From assembly GCA_027924645.1 (NCBI GenBank), contig BSBN01001807.1, forward strand, positions 13,348,001-13,412,000: a stretch of 64,000 nucleotides of DNA, in the 5' to 3' direction. How positions within the stretch are numbered: position 1 is the first letter of the stretch; every line of letters begins with the position of its first letter. The DNA is from Cunninghamia lanceolata (lineage: Eukaryota > Streptophyta > Pinopsida > Cupressales > Cupressaceae). Shown here piece by piece: positions 8,298-19,763 of the stretch. The translations under genes and the position numbers were made by a program. The notes under the pieces are model-generated. The model did not search any database. It had not been told where the DNA came from and saw only the letters and a list, made by a program, of their open reading frames with translations.

Positions 8298-10620
8298 ATG
8301 GCTACACCTCTGGTTGTGAATATCACTAAGCAAGCAAGGCAAAAATTTAAGAAGCATCCACACAAATCAGTAGAGGTCGGTCCATTAGGTGTCTTTTCAA
8401 GTGTTTTGTATGGTGTGTTGCATGTTGAAGATATTAGGGCTTATATTCATGCTAGCATAGATGAGTTTGGGGATTCAAAGTTAGTAGATTTGTTCAAGAA
8501 TCATCTAAGGGATGAAATTCATGGTCTCAAACCTGAGTATAAGGCACTGCACGATAAACACTTTATTTTGATTATAGGGTTTCCATCCTTCGATGAAGAT
8601 GAGTGGGTCCGGTATGTGCTGAGTCAAATGCATGATGAGTTTATGTGGTTAATGAAACCTTTCAAGATCACCAAGGATGCCATCAAGGCCATGACAGGGT
8701 TAAGCTCATCTAGTGGACTACCAATGTTAAAGTCAGTAAAGAATCAAACTGTAACCGATGCTATCGATTCAAGGTTTGACTAAAGGGCAATGACAATAAA
8801 TGACATCAATGATCCGGATGTCAAATTTGCATCAATGGTGATTGGATACAAGATATATCATTCTAGCAGGGAGAATTTTGTATCTGGTATAGCTATCTAT
8901 GCAGCTTATCAGATGTTGAGAGAGAATGTTGACTATGAATTGTGTGAGTTACTGCAGAACCAGTTGATGGAAAACCTGAACAAAATAAAAAAGGACAAGA
9001 AGAATACTTTCAAGTATGGTAAATTGGTATTATGTTTGTTCTTCTATTTCATGAATGAGTTACCCGACAAGAAAAGCATATGTTGAACCAGTGATAAGAT
9101 TGTTGCCATACAAATAAGAGAGTACTTGAACAAGATTGGTGACTCCAATGCCCAAAGGAATGCTCTTTGGGGATATTTCAAGAATTTTTAGAACATGATG
9201 CAATCAAGGGAAATAATCTATACATCTGTGGTTGAAAAATACAAGGATACAATCTATTTTATGGTGGATACAGATTAGTGTTTAATGGAAGCAGTTGAAC
9301 CAAGAACTATGTGGATCATGCCCATGGGGTATGAAGTTGATGAGAAAGTATTGGATATGTATGCTCAACACCTTCTGAGTAAACCAAAGGACACCACAAT
9401 TGAAAGATTTGGGACATATGGTGAACTCAGTGTGAAACTGCATGTTGAGCTCTAAAAACCTGAATCTAAGAGAAAGATTCAAAGACAAGTTGAAATGTAT
9501 GCAAAAAGCATTGGTATAACAAAAGAAGTTGTGAGACAAAATAGGGAAAGGATAGAGAAAGTTGAGAAGGAGAAATAGGACAGAGAACAGAGAAGTGTTC
9601 TAGTGGAATCCACTTCTAAAGCAAGGACTACTAGGAGTTCCAGTTCAACCTTCGGTGTGTCACCTTCTCCTGCTGCAGAAAAACCTACCGGTAAGGAAGG
9701 AAAAAGGACAAAGGTAAAGGGCAAAAGAACATATGTCACTTTGGAGAAAGTGGATGAAGAAGAAACTGACTCAGATGATGAGGTTAAGGAGTTGAAGGCC
9801 TCAGGCACCAAATCTGCTAAAGTGTCTAAGGAGAAGCCCTCCAGAAGCATAAAATCAAGTAAAAGGCATAAGACAAAGGCCTACGTTGAGAAGCCTACTC
9901 TTTCTGTGGATGACATCATTAAGTCAGTTATTGTAGATGGAAACTTGAAAAATGACTGAATTTTATAATTACTATAGTGATGCTAATAAGAGAGTCTTGG
10001 AGGAAGCAACAGTTAAATACCTGAATATCTATAATAAGACTTTATTTGAAATAACTTCTGAAATTCTAGAAAGCCTTGCAAAAATTCTAGAAATAAGAAA
10101 AAAGAATGCAAAAGATAAAGACTTTGAGCTCCAAGAGCATGTGCTAATAAAATTGTGTACTCAAATTACTCTAGATCAAAAGAACCTGATCTTCAAAGAA
10201 GTGAAAGAGGACTTCAGGAGTAAGATCAGAATGAATATGCTCATGCTGGGAGAGATTGATAAGATAGTTGAAGAAACTCAGGAGATTCTTCTGAATGCAT
10301 TGAAAAGGTATAATCTTCCCGATGTTGAAGAAGAAACTGATAATGAAATTAATTCCTCCATTCCAAATATGAAGGAGTTGAAAGAAAGTGAACAACAAGC
10401 TGACATCTCTGCTCCGGAAGATGAAATGCTAAATAAAGGAGATAAAGAGATGGTAGAAGAAGTTAATTTTGATGGTGCAGAGGACACTCAAATTCCCCAG
10501 GACCAATCTGCTGGAGAATATACAAAGATGAATACAAAAGTAGATGCTCCTAGTGAAGATGACTCTGTGAAGAATAAAGAGCAAGAAGCAAAAGAGGTTA
10601 GGGTCATTAATGAATACCCT
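8298..10620 (+). pseudogene. Element A: N-terminal and central part of ORF2, novel protein
   Basis: ATG at 8298 starts a frame colinear with 45065-47360 of element B. Landmarks shared by both are FKITKDAI..TGL, RAMTI, KFASMVIGYK, CLFFYFM, ALWGYFKNF, VEPRT.WIMPMGYEVD and an FGTY.ELS..VHVEL block. A Ser/Lys-rich basic middle (about 9603-9900) is followed by an acidic, helical C-terminal third. In-frame stops are at 8781, 9084, 9189, 9276, 9453 and 9576, with one frameshift near 9950. Homology to B stops near 10590-10620, and about 330 bp of the B sequence is missing before the C-terminal piece at 4590 resumes. No RT, protease, integrase or RNase H motif occurs. I do not recognise the family. 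Confidence 0.75.
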
Positions 10621-11040
10621 TGTGTTGGCACTTAAGGCTTTGTCTGCTAAGAATTCCCTATTGGCGTCTTGTGACGATTCTCACCAATAAAACTTAATAA
10701 AACTTTGTAGATGTAGGCATGAAGCAAGGTAAAATTTGATATAAGACCCCCTCTAAAATTTGATTAATGGAACTATCAAGGCCGCTAGATGTGGGTTGAT
10801 GGACTTCAAATTGGTATTTTAGACTTCAAACATCTGCTCAACGTGTTTATGTGGATTGCTCATGTTTTGGGCCTGCCTAGAACACGGGCATGAAGCAAAG
10901 TGAACTTCAAATACAAGGCCCCCTCTAGAATTTGATTAATAAAACTCTCAAGGATTGTAGGTGTGGGCTGATGGACTTCAAATTGATATTTTAGCCTTCA
11001 ACATCCCCTCAACTTGGTTATGTGGGTTGCTCATGTTTGC
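10621..11040. repeat. 171-bp tandem duplication
   Basis: Two copies begin with GGCATGAAGCAA(G/A)G at 10716 and 10887, share CCCCTCTA(A/G)AATTTGATTAAT and GATGGACTTCAAATTG(G/A)TATTTTAG, and end near GTGGRTTGCTCATGTTT. A third copy starts at about 11036 (GCATGAAACAAG) and decays at once. No coding potential is evident. The flanking 10621-10715 shows nothing recognisable. Confidence 0.8.
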
Positions 11041-14000
11041 ATGAAACAAGATAAGTGAATCATTGACATAAATAACCATTTTAGATTTCACCTATTAAAA
11101 TTTAGTTTCAAGTCTAGAAGGCTTAGATGTTTGTAGACCCAAACTTTGCAATAATGAAGTTTATCAAGCTTTTTGTATCTACTGATGTCTTACATGTTCT
11201 CCAATAGACCCAATCCACTAAAAACATATACTACCTAATTAGTTGGCTCATTGGTAGTTTCAAGTCCATGGTGGCAAGTTTGTTTCATATTCAGAGGTGG
11301 CCATGGGACTAGAATTTTATTTCAAAGGAGTTTAGCGATAGTCCTCACATCTGATGGGAAGCTTGAGTTCTAGAGGTCCAAAGTAGTTGATATCAAACAC
11401 ATGGCACTTTAGACTAATTTTATTGATCCTTCAAACTAATCTATGGGATTGTGATGCCAACAACATGCTTCAACTCCTTGTTCTACATGCCTTTGGTATA
11501 GTGTGTTACATTAAAAAAGTAATAAAAGATTTGTGTTTCTTTAGAATTTTGAGGTTGCTTATAACACTACACTAAATGAAAGCGCCTATCGACATACCCA
11601 TTGCACATCAATACACACACACATATACACTTTTATCTTTGATATTTTTAATTTTTATCTTGTATTTAAAATTGTTTTTAATTTAATTTCATAATATTAT
11701 TAAAGTTTATTAAGATTTATGGAATACAAATCCATTACTAGGTAATTATTTCTCTTTATCCATTTTTATAAGTTTAAAATGTTAATATCTAATTATTTTA
11801 TCAATACAATTTACTCTTTTGACACAATTATAGATGGAGAGTTTGATGAAAGATTGTCCAACCATATAGGGCCCTAACCCTTGGATCTAAGCATCGAACA
11901 CCTAGATCTTAACATACAATAGAAAATTTTAAAAATACAACAAATGTATAGAGAAAATGATGTGGTTTATTCATCTACAATAATTACATCAAGCCATTAA
12001 GAATTACAATCAAACCTTCAAGCTTCACAACAATCATAGACTGAAAGGTCTCACAGTCTAATACAACATATTTCAATTTGAACTCATCAGAGTTCACATA
12101 AGAATTACAATTTTTTTCCAGAATATAAGTACAACCTTGAATTTTTAGTCCTTTTCCTACACAATCAATGCACATTTAGATCATCACTAATGCACCACTA
12201 GACTTCTAATCTTAGCTACTTGGATTTGGCCTCTTGCTCAAATCTTCAATTCTGCTATTTAATATGTCAACTCTTTCTTGGGGCCACGATACCTAAATGA
12301 GTCTAAACCCTTGGTTTATATGGATGATCACTATAGGAAGCTCATTAAATCTTTCTAAGGAAGAAAAATCATTATTACATAATCCTTACATCAATTCAGA
12401 ATGACCTTATGAAACATAGATATCATTTAGACCCTCTTTGCATCAATTATCAAACATAAGAAACTTTTTAATTGTTTGGTGCTAAGAAATAGGTTCACTA
12501 AGGATCTATATAGCCCCAAATCACCAAACATGTTCACCTATACCTCCAAAATAATTCATATCAACCCTTTTCTTTACTAAAAGTCATGCAATATATCTCT
12601 CTTATTCTTCAAGTAAAAGAAAACAACTCCAAATTGAATAAATTGAACTTTGCACCACCTTAGAATATGAAATATGAGTAAATAAAGAAGAATGATATTA
12701 CCATATATAACTTCTAGATGATGAATCCTTCCTTGAACACATTACTCTACATGATCAAGGTTGTGGTTTTGGACTCTATCTTCATGCAATAAATAAAACT
12801 CAACCAATGATAATGTGTCACCTCAATTCATATTCTTAGGGTTGATATAGACTATTATAAGAACCACAAAGCCAAAATCTAACTAGAACTCAAAAATTTG
12901 CCAAAAGAATGTAAAACATAAGAAAAAAAAGCATATCCTTTTGGGTGATGCAAGGTTGCATGAACCTTGAGATGCTCCTACATTAGATGTAACTTAGGTA
13001 AGAAATTTGCAATCTTAGAGCTAAAAAATAAGTACTTGACGGTAGAACCACCCTTTTAATTTGGCATCTAAACTTCATTGTATCCTCAACACTTGAGTAG
13101 GCTTTAGAAAAATATGCTTGCATATTTCCCTACATGTCTTCTAGTTCTAGAAGCAAGAACTAGGACATATCTTGACCTCCTTAATCTAGTATTGGCTCTA
13201 CTACACTCTTCCCCACTCCTTGAGGGTAAGAGTCTTACTTGTTCCATCCACATCCTCTAAGTGTTTTTTCTTCACTATATCTTGTGGTATAACTTCCTCA
13301 ACATAGCTATCGCCACATCTTTACAATGACTCATTTCCACTTTCCTCGAGTGTACTCTAATACTTCCAAACATTGTGACTTCTTAGAGTAAATTGTGCTA
13401 ATACTCACTAATATACACTATCACATTCTATTCTCTCATGCTCTTCATGAAACCCTTGTTCACTATCTCTCTTTCATCATAAAATCCTGGATGAGCATAT
13501 GAACTTCTTAGATATCATTATGCTTATTCTCCTTAATGTAGTTCTCAATTACTACTTTCAACTTCATGTTATTATTATCCCATTGTCTATGGGTTGATAT
13601 CCACTATGTACCAACCACAACCACTTAGATGTCATTCTTTTTAGAGTGATACATTCTACATCCACATGTCACCCTCTTTGACTTTTCGATTGTATTGTTA
13701 TGCTTACAAGTGTTATCACACACTAAGTCAACACTCTTCTATTTGGAATCTCAAGGTCATCAACACCTTCATGAACTCCTAATTCCTTCCTCCACATGGT
13801 CCCTTCCACCCAACAAACTCTACTCTTTAGTACCCATACAAGGTACTCACCTAATGCATTTTTTCAAATCACATTCTTTATGCCTCCCTTAAATCAATAC
13901 ATACTGCATTCAAGGATTTCACACAATCCTTCTTCACTGTTGCTACCAACATACTCTCAAATCTTCTTATTCCTTTTTTGAAGGAATTCTTCTTAGTTAT

Positions 14001-14099
14001 AATCCTTGGGCTCATTGCACTTGTGTTTATGGCCTTTACACTACCACACATAAGTCTAATCTAAAATGTGTTCACTTCATTGATACTTAGACCAAACTA
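11041..14099. other. AT-rich non-coding stretch, no gene supported
   Basis: Short open frames at 11387-11575, 11984-12175 and 13695-13981 have low-complexity or codon-unbiased translations and no family signature. The region is probably decayed transposon sequence upstream of the minus-strand integrase relic, but I see no LTR ends. Confidence 0.5.
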
Positions 14100-14490
14100 G
14101 AAAGCTTTAGATCCTCTCTCACTCAAGCTACACGAAACATCAATGCTTTGATTTCAAGGAAATCCTTTCTTCCTCAAATGAACTATGACTAACTCCACCT
14201 CTTAGTAAGCATTTCCTCTATCATATTCCAATATATCAACTTTGTACTTAGCACATTTCTTCACTAACTATTTTTTAACAAAGTCTTCACACTTTATGCT
14301 AGTGCATTCACCATCTAAAATCTTGAGTAAACCACCAACACTCTTATCAAATATCCCAAACACCAATTGGAATGGTGTTCTATGACTAGATCTATTCTAT
14401 GTAATTTCAACTGTGCCACCAAATAGAATCCCACTATGCGGGTCCATCTCTCTATGCATGCCCAAAATGACACAAGAACTTAATATCTCT
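14100..14490 (-). pseudogene. Minus-strand Ty3/gypsy integrase C-terminal relic
   Basis: Read on the minus strand, DIKFL..HF (near 14486-14461) matches the second catalytic Asp region (DRD.KFL.HFW). NRSSHRTPFQLVFGI (near 14395-14347) matches the end of the integrase core, and VELVIVHLRKKGFP (near 14205-14157) matches the linker to the C-terminal domain. The order is right for one element, but about 40-60 residues including the catalytic Glu region are deleted, and stops and shifts abound. Confidence 0.55.
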
Positions 14491-15095
14491 ACCTAAAGTA
14501 ACACTTTAAGATAACTTACGTAACATGTTCACTTTGAAAAATAAATCTCTCTGAGTTTGCTATAGTTCAAATATATAATCCATGGAAAAAATTTCTCTAT
14601 CACTTCTAAACCTTTTGTGGGAACAATCTGTATATCACAAGCCTCCAACTCTCTTTCATCAAGCATCACTTCCATCCTTTGATCCTTAATAGAAATGATA
14701 ACTTCTTCTTTTGGCCTCTCACATAATCCACTTGGATTTCTTCATGCCTCAAATCAACCACTCAATTCCTATAAGGAAAAAGATCTTTACCTTCTAATGT
14801 TAGTTGTCTTACTACACATCATCTAGAAGACTTTACATTCCTTACTAAATTTTTGTTAGGAAAGTTGTTTGAACCTTGCATCCCAATGTTTTGTATTTAA
14901 TTATTTATTGTATTTATTTATTATTATCCTTACTTGGGAAAGAGGGTGTCCCACTTTGAGGTGGCACTTTTGTCCATGTCTTGGATACTTTGTAATGTGT
15001 GGAAGAAGTGGTAAGAGCATCTGATGTCATTATGACATTATAAGATGTGGGGGTTACTGATGATAGATTCTATGATGCATGTATGACAATGGTTG
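14491..15095. other. Unassigned stretch
   Basis: No coding region or clear repeat is visible. 14880-15080 has the look of LTR or promoter sequence (a GGGTGTCCCACTTTGAGG patch) but no matching partner exists in the window. Confidence 0.4.
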
Positions 15096-15590
15096 TGTTA
15101 GGAATTGCATGCAGAAGATATCAATTAAATGCAAATAAAGATTAAACTAAGGAATGAAAATACACAGAAATAATAACAATGAGAGACAATTTTTAACGTG
15201 GTTCACCCAAACTCAGGCTACATCCACCAACAGAGAGTCCAATATTATTATCTAGTAAATCAAACTAATTACAACCAGCGATCCTTGCAACTCAATACCA
15301 TGGCAAAATACTACCATACAATATCAATGAAAACCCTAACCATTAGTTGTTTTTATCAAGACTTATGTCATTACAAAATAGGGTTTTTTTATGTCGACTA
15401 ATAGAAAAATAACTCCCGACGCCTTTACAAAATAAGGTTTTTTTAAGTCAGCTAATAGAAAAATAACTCCCGACGTCTTTTTATGCGCGTGACAGGGAGC
15501 ACGCAAAGGGCACTGCCCCTTGACCCCGTCTTGGGGGCGCTACCCCCAAACCTCCATTAAATATTTTGGGGGGAAACCATGTCGATAAAA
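15096..15590. repeat. LTR-like fragment with a 53-bp tandem repeat
   Basis: TGTTAGGAATTGCATGCAG at 15096 followed by AACGTGGTTCACCCAAA near 15196 resembles plant LTR ends. Two 53-bp units (starting about 15374 and 15427) share ACTCCCGACG, preceded by AATAGAAAAATA. A GC-rich block at 15510-15550 has inverted GGGGGC/GCCCC elements typical of some plant LTRs. No target duplication was found, so the boundaries are not secure. Confidence 0.4.
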
Positions 15591-15599
15591 GTGGGGAAA

Positions 15600-16390
15600 A
15601 TTTAGCATCCAAGTCTGATTAGGCTCCATATAACAACAAGTTTCAGAATAGCTTCTATGATCAATTCTTATTCCTTCTTTTGAAACTATATGGCCCAATT
15701 TAGTTTTCTCTTTGTAACTCCAAAAATGGACTTCTTGAGATTTGAGGAAATACCGTGTAATTGGCAATGTTCTAGCACAGTCTCTAAATCTTTAAAATGA
15801 TTCTCCCTTTTCTTGGAGAGAACAGTAAGGTCATCTACATATATGAAAATAGTCTTATTATTTAAATCACCAAAAGATAAGTCCATGGCTCGTTGCAATG
15901 TGGCCCCAACATTAATAAAACCAAAAGTCATGCAATTATAGGAAGATTAGGCCCCTAAGAGCATGGTAAACTTTGTCTTATGTCGGTCTTCTTTATCCAT
16001 GCTGATTTGGTTGTAACCAGAAAAACCATCCAACATTGACATCATTTCTGACCTTGAAACCGCCTACAATATATGATCCATCACTAGAATGGATAATTAT
16101 CTTTGAGGGAGGACTTATTAAGATTTTTAAAATCCACAAAGATTTTGATTTCTCCACTTTTTCTGTACAGGCACTATGTCAGCTACCCAAGTGAAATGAT
16201 GTATGGGTTGAATGATCTTAACATTCAACATCTTATCAATTTCTTGAAAGATGGCTTTTGCAACCTTGGGATTGTTAGGCCTTTGCTTTTGTCTAATCGG
16301 AGACAACCTAGGTTTCAATGGGATGTGGTGTTGAAACTTTCCTTTCATGAAAATTTTAAAATCTATTTGGCCTTCTAGACTCAATGACAA
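15600..16390 (-). pseudogene. Minus-strand Ty3/gypsy reverse transcriptase relic (Athila/Tat-like)
   Basis: Reading down from 16390: KVAKAIFQEIDKML, then HFTWVADIVPVQKK near 16190, FKNLNKSSLKDNYPF near 16120, MLDGFSGYNQI near 16020, MTFGFINVGATLQRAMD near 15930, the catalytic YVDD in IFIYVDDLTVLSKKRE near 15845, and GHIVSKEGIRID near 15690. This set matches non-chromoviral gypsy RTs (Athila/Tat group). At least one frameshift falls near 15690, with further shifts between 15931 and 16127. RNase H is not visible. With the integrase relic at 14.1-14.5 kb it may be the same minus-strand element, since the order pol-RT then integrase fits. Confidence 0.8.
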
Positions 16391-16423
16391 GTTCCTTTTT
16401 AGCTAGAAGTGATTCGTATGAAA

Positions 16424-16936
16424 GTTAAGTCAATTGGTTATTGTTGAGGACATTTAATATCATTTCAATTCAAGAACTTAGTTTTGATAGGTATTGGAAA
16501 ATTATATGGAAGACCACAAGTTTTTCTTAAGATTGAGTTTACTATATGAGAATACAAATCTAATTAGAAATTTTAGATTGGTTAGAAGAAAATGAGAAAG
16601 ATTAAAGGAACAATTAATTCTAATTGTAGATAAGAAAGCAATAATTAAAATCACTTTTGAATTATAATTGAAGTACTAAAATGTAACACATAGCAACTTA
16701 GATTATACCAATATTTTAGTGCTCACAACTCACTATCATTAATTGCTCAAATCATATCAGAAATATCAATTACACAAACACACAAAAATCAAATCTAAAT
16801 TCATTCACCAATCCTCTTGAGTAGGCCCTTTTCTAATTAGACTAATGTGTGAAAATGTAAATTTATGTCTTAAATATCATGCTTTCTATTGATTCAGGGA
16901 ATTACATAAAAATCAACAATAATTAATATTGTTATT
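16424..16936. repeat. Dispersed repeat copy 1, left part (split by a LINE)
   Basis: From AAGTCAATTGGTTATTGTTG at about 16424 the sequence is colinear with 33225-33715, through AATTTAGTTTTGATAGGTATTGGAAAA-type and TAGTGCTCACAACTCACTATC blocks. It breaks at 16936, resumes at 19752 and fades near 19815. Non-coding, family unknown. Confidence 0.8.
16925..16936. repeat. LINE target-site duplication, left copy
   Basis: AATATTGTTATT, repeated at 19752-19763 on the other side of the LINE. Twelve identical bases fit target-primed insertion of an L1-type element. The uninterrupted relative at about 33700-33720 carries a single diverged version. Confidence 0.7.
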
Positions 16937-17267
16937 TAAAAAAAATGGTGGTGAGCACTAGATTGCATTAAGACAGAGAAAATACATAGTTTAAGGTCGG
17001 GAATTGGTCATCCAGCCCAAAAAACCAACGTATTAACAGAAACTACGGCCAGGAAATAGACATCCGGCACCAAAACTCTCGTAATTACAAAGCAAGAGAT
17101 AGAAAGGAAAACCAAGAAAAGAACCCCTAGGCAAAACACAACCAATAACTGACATAACCATAGAGACCCTAGGACCTCAAGGAAACTAGGCCCACTGCAA
17201 AACACCCCAAAAAATAAGAGACAATAAAACCCTGAAGGAACCCCTAGAACAAGAGAGACCTCATCGC

Positions 17268-17993
17268 CTACCCAGGGCTCATATCCACATGTCCAGCACT
17301 TGGCATTACAGGCCCTACCACCCCACTAGCCTCCACGCCGTTGTCACCATCTTTAGCTGACTCTGTCACGTCATCCACTTCTGAGACTGTGGCCATAGCA
17401 TCCGAATCCTTTGGCAAGTGAGAAGCCATATCCGCTGCATGAAACCTCCGAATCTGGATAGCCTTAAACAGCTCCCTGCACCTTAGACGGGTTCTCTTAG
17501 GCACCGCATATGCATGCCCTTTGATAGCCAATTCCAGCTCATTGATGCACCCACACCTCAACCCTCTCTGCATCACCCTGTATAAACATTCCAAGTCCAA
17601 AGAAGAATGGAGTCTATGAATAGGGAAGAGACCGCCAATCCATGCATCTCCCACCAAAATATCATAATCATGGAGGGCATTGTTCCACCTTTGAGCAGAG
17701 AAGAGCTGTTTATTCACCATTCCTATTGCAATTGGGAGGACAAATTTTGCATCCAAGGTGATGTCCAGTAAATTGGAAATGAACATGGAAACTATGTCCG
17801 ACCATCTAACCTCCCTCTCTAGCCGACCATCTAGCCAACACTAGTTGCAGACATGCCTAACCGCGAATTGGGTGATCATGCAATCCAGTTCAAAATTCTA
17901 TTGCAGGTCCAGGATGGTCACCGAGCCCCTGATAACTGGCTCCCAATCCAATGGTTGGAAGTGAAAATAGAAATTTGCTACCTCCCCTTCCAT
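17268..17993 (-). pseudogene. ORF downstream of LINE RNase H, unknown function
   Basis: A frame from ATG 17993 to stop 17268 (about 241 codons) has two TAG stops near 17898 and 17850; the last 172 codons (17786-17268) are open. It contains hydrophobic and basic parts (PIHRLHSSLDLECLYRVMQR, then KGHAYAVPKRTRLRCRELFK) and ends Asp/Ser/Val-rich. Base composition is richer in G+C than the surroundings but like the LINE ORF2. It sits between the end of ORF2 and the LINE 3' end, so it is inside the element. I do not recognise it. It may be a lineage-specific LINE ORF or captured host sequence. Confidence 0.5.
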
Positions 17994-18626
17994 GACACAG
18001 AGAAACCAGACTGACACCACTCTTCTTAAACAACTGGAGCAAGAAGACACCAAGAAAAGAAAATCAAAAAACCCACAAGAACCCAAGGGCCATAATATAA
18101 CCACGAAGAAAAGGAGAGGCATTAATCCCAAACGTAGCGGCATTGAAGGCTATATAGAAGGCCAAAATTGAAAGTATCCATCCCAACTAGCAGAAATAAA
18201 CATTACAAGACACTTACCCCCACTCTGGAGGAGGGAGGAACTAAATCGTACCATGCCTGCAGGTTTGCCTTGCCCGCGAGAGCCGAGGTCCAGTTTAATG
18301 GCTCTTTGAACAATAAATGCCAAGTCCTTGGAATGCCAAAACACCTAGAACACGCGTGTGATGATCTATCTCCAGCGCACGCAAACATTTACTAAAGGTG
18401 AAATAAATGCATAGCCACCTATGTTGGTGATCTTTGCCTAGGAATGCGATCCCATGCAGGCCTTTGAAGGCCAACCTGGCAGGCACTACCAGTAGAGCTA
18501 ATGGCTTCGTGGAAGATGCATGGCTAGATTGTGCAAAAAGCTTGGTGTTGAAGCCACGTCTCCCCCCTCCTCCCGAGGACCCCACTACCCCCCACTTAAA
18601 GCTCAAAAGAAACCCGAAGAAGGAGA

Positions 18627-19737
18627 TTAAGACTGTATTGCCTGAAAAGCGTCTGGTAAATCCGCCATCAAGATGGAATGAAGAGGCGTCAACTCCCTAG
18701 CTTGAAGGCCATCAAAAACCCATTCACTCTCCTGAAGATCAAAAGATTTATTCTCTAGGAAGTCTGCAACTCGATTCCCCTCCCTGTAGCAATGGGAAAT
18801 TTGATAGGAATCAAGGAATTCCAGCAAAAACCATGCCTGCTCCAGGAAATACCTGATGAGCCAATTATCAACTCTTATGCTCTGAAATGCAGAGACCACT
18901 TCCTTTGAGTCCCCTTCAATCCAAACATCCCTAAAACCAAACTGAACAGCTAGACGGAGCCCCTAGACTAAGGCTGAGGCCTTTGCAACATTATTTGTCC
19001 CTTTAGGAATCTTGGCGACTTTGGCCACTAGAAGATCACCCTGTGAATCCCTAATCACACATCCTACTCCAGAAGGGTTTGGATTTCCTTTGCACGCTCC
19101 ATCAAAGTTCAATTTAACAAAAGGGACTGAGGGAGCTTGCCATCTGACTTTAGAGTGGTCGAATTTTTGCGTGGGAGGAAGAGAAGAAATGATTTTACAA
19201 GAGTCCTCCAAGGAAGGCCAATTCTTCAACATCAAGTCATCCCAACTAGTCCATCTGACATTTTGAGAAGGAGATCTCCTCAACTTAGCTACGACTAATT
19301 CTGAAATAGACAAATCCAGAGCTGAGAAAAACACCTCCCAGGTCTTAGAATTGTTCCTGAAGATCCTACCATTCCTCTCCTTCCATAGCGACCAGATCAG
19401 GACAGCCGGACTGACCGTCCATAAATGTCGAAGAGTTGCCTCCTGGTGTCCTCAATTCCATCCCTCAAACATTTGGACTAATGAGTTGGGAAGGGGAATA
19501 TTCCAATTTAGATGCCGCAACAACCATCTCCAGCAATCTTGAGCAAAACTGCAAAGGAGAAGAAGGTGGTCTAGGGATTCGTCTGCATCTTGACACAAAA
19601 CACACCTAAAAGAGGAACCCAAGCTAAGCCTTTCCAATCTATCGCCTATAAGAATCTTTTTATGAAGCGCCAACCATGCAAATGTACCTGCCTTAGGGAG
19701 TATGGGATCAGCCCAGCATAGATCCACATGCCAATCT
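18627..19737 (-). pseudogene. LINE ORF2 3' end: zf-RVT and RNase H domains
   Basis: One frame from 19737 to TAA at 18627, broken by stops at 19452 and 18963. First comes the zf-RVT domain (GTFAWLALHKKILIGDRL, then RCVLCQDADESLDHLLLLC with its Cys/His ligands, near 19690-19560). Next is the RNase H domain: NFDGACKGNPNPSG (catalytic Asp near 19103), a NNVAKASAL segment where the catalytic Glu of the usual N-x-A-E-A-x-A-L is Lys, EGDSKEVV (Asp) and YREGNRVAD (Asp). The enzyme would degrade template RNA during reverse transcription. The Glu-to-Lys change and the stops show that it is dead. Confidence 0.85.
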
Positions 19738-19751
19738 ACTAACTTTCAAAA

Positions 19752-19763
19752 AATATTGTTATT
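19752..19763. repeat. LINE target-site duplication, right copy
   Basis: AATATTGTTATT, identical to 16925-16936. Dispersed repeat copy 1 resumes after it and is recognisable to about 19815. Confidence 0.7.

Larger units (their letters stand above)
16937..19751 (-). mobile_element. 5'-truncated LINE (plant L1 type with RNase H)
   Basis: Minus-strand order is zinc-finger RVT domain, RNase H, then a long 3' region. The insertion is bounded by the 12-bp duplication. The whole reverse transcriptase and ORF1 are missing, as expected of 5' truncation. At the 5' junction (19737-19751) lies ACTAACTTTCAAAAAAT, a copy of target sequence found again at 19768-19784, which looks like filler from template switching. 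The 3' end read in the element's sense is GTGCTCACCACCATTTTTTTT, without a poly(A) tail. Confidence 0.8.

Noticed and set aside
9479..9850. Minus-strand ORF of 123 codons
   Set aside because: It is the antisense of the Ser/Lys-rich middle of ORF2 of element A; Leu/Ser/Phe-rich translation is typical of a shadow frame.
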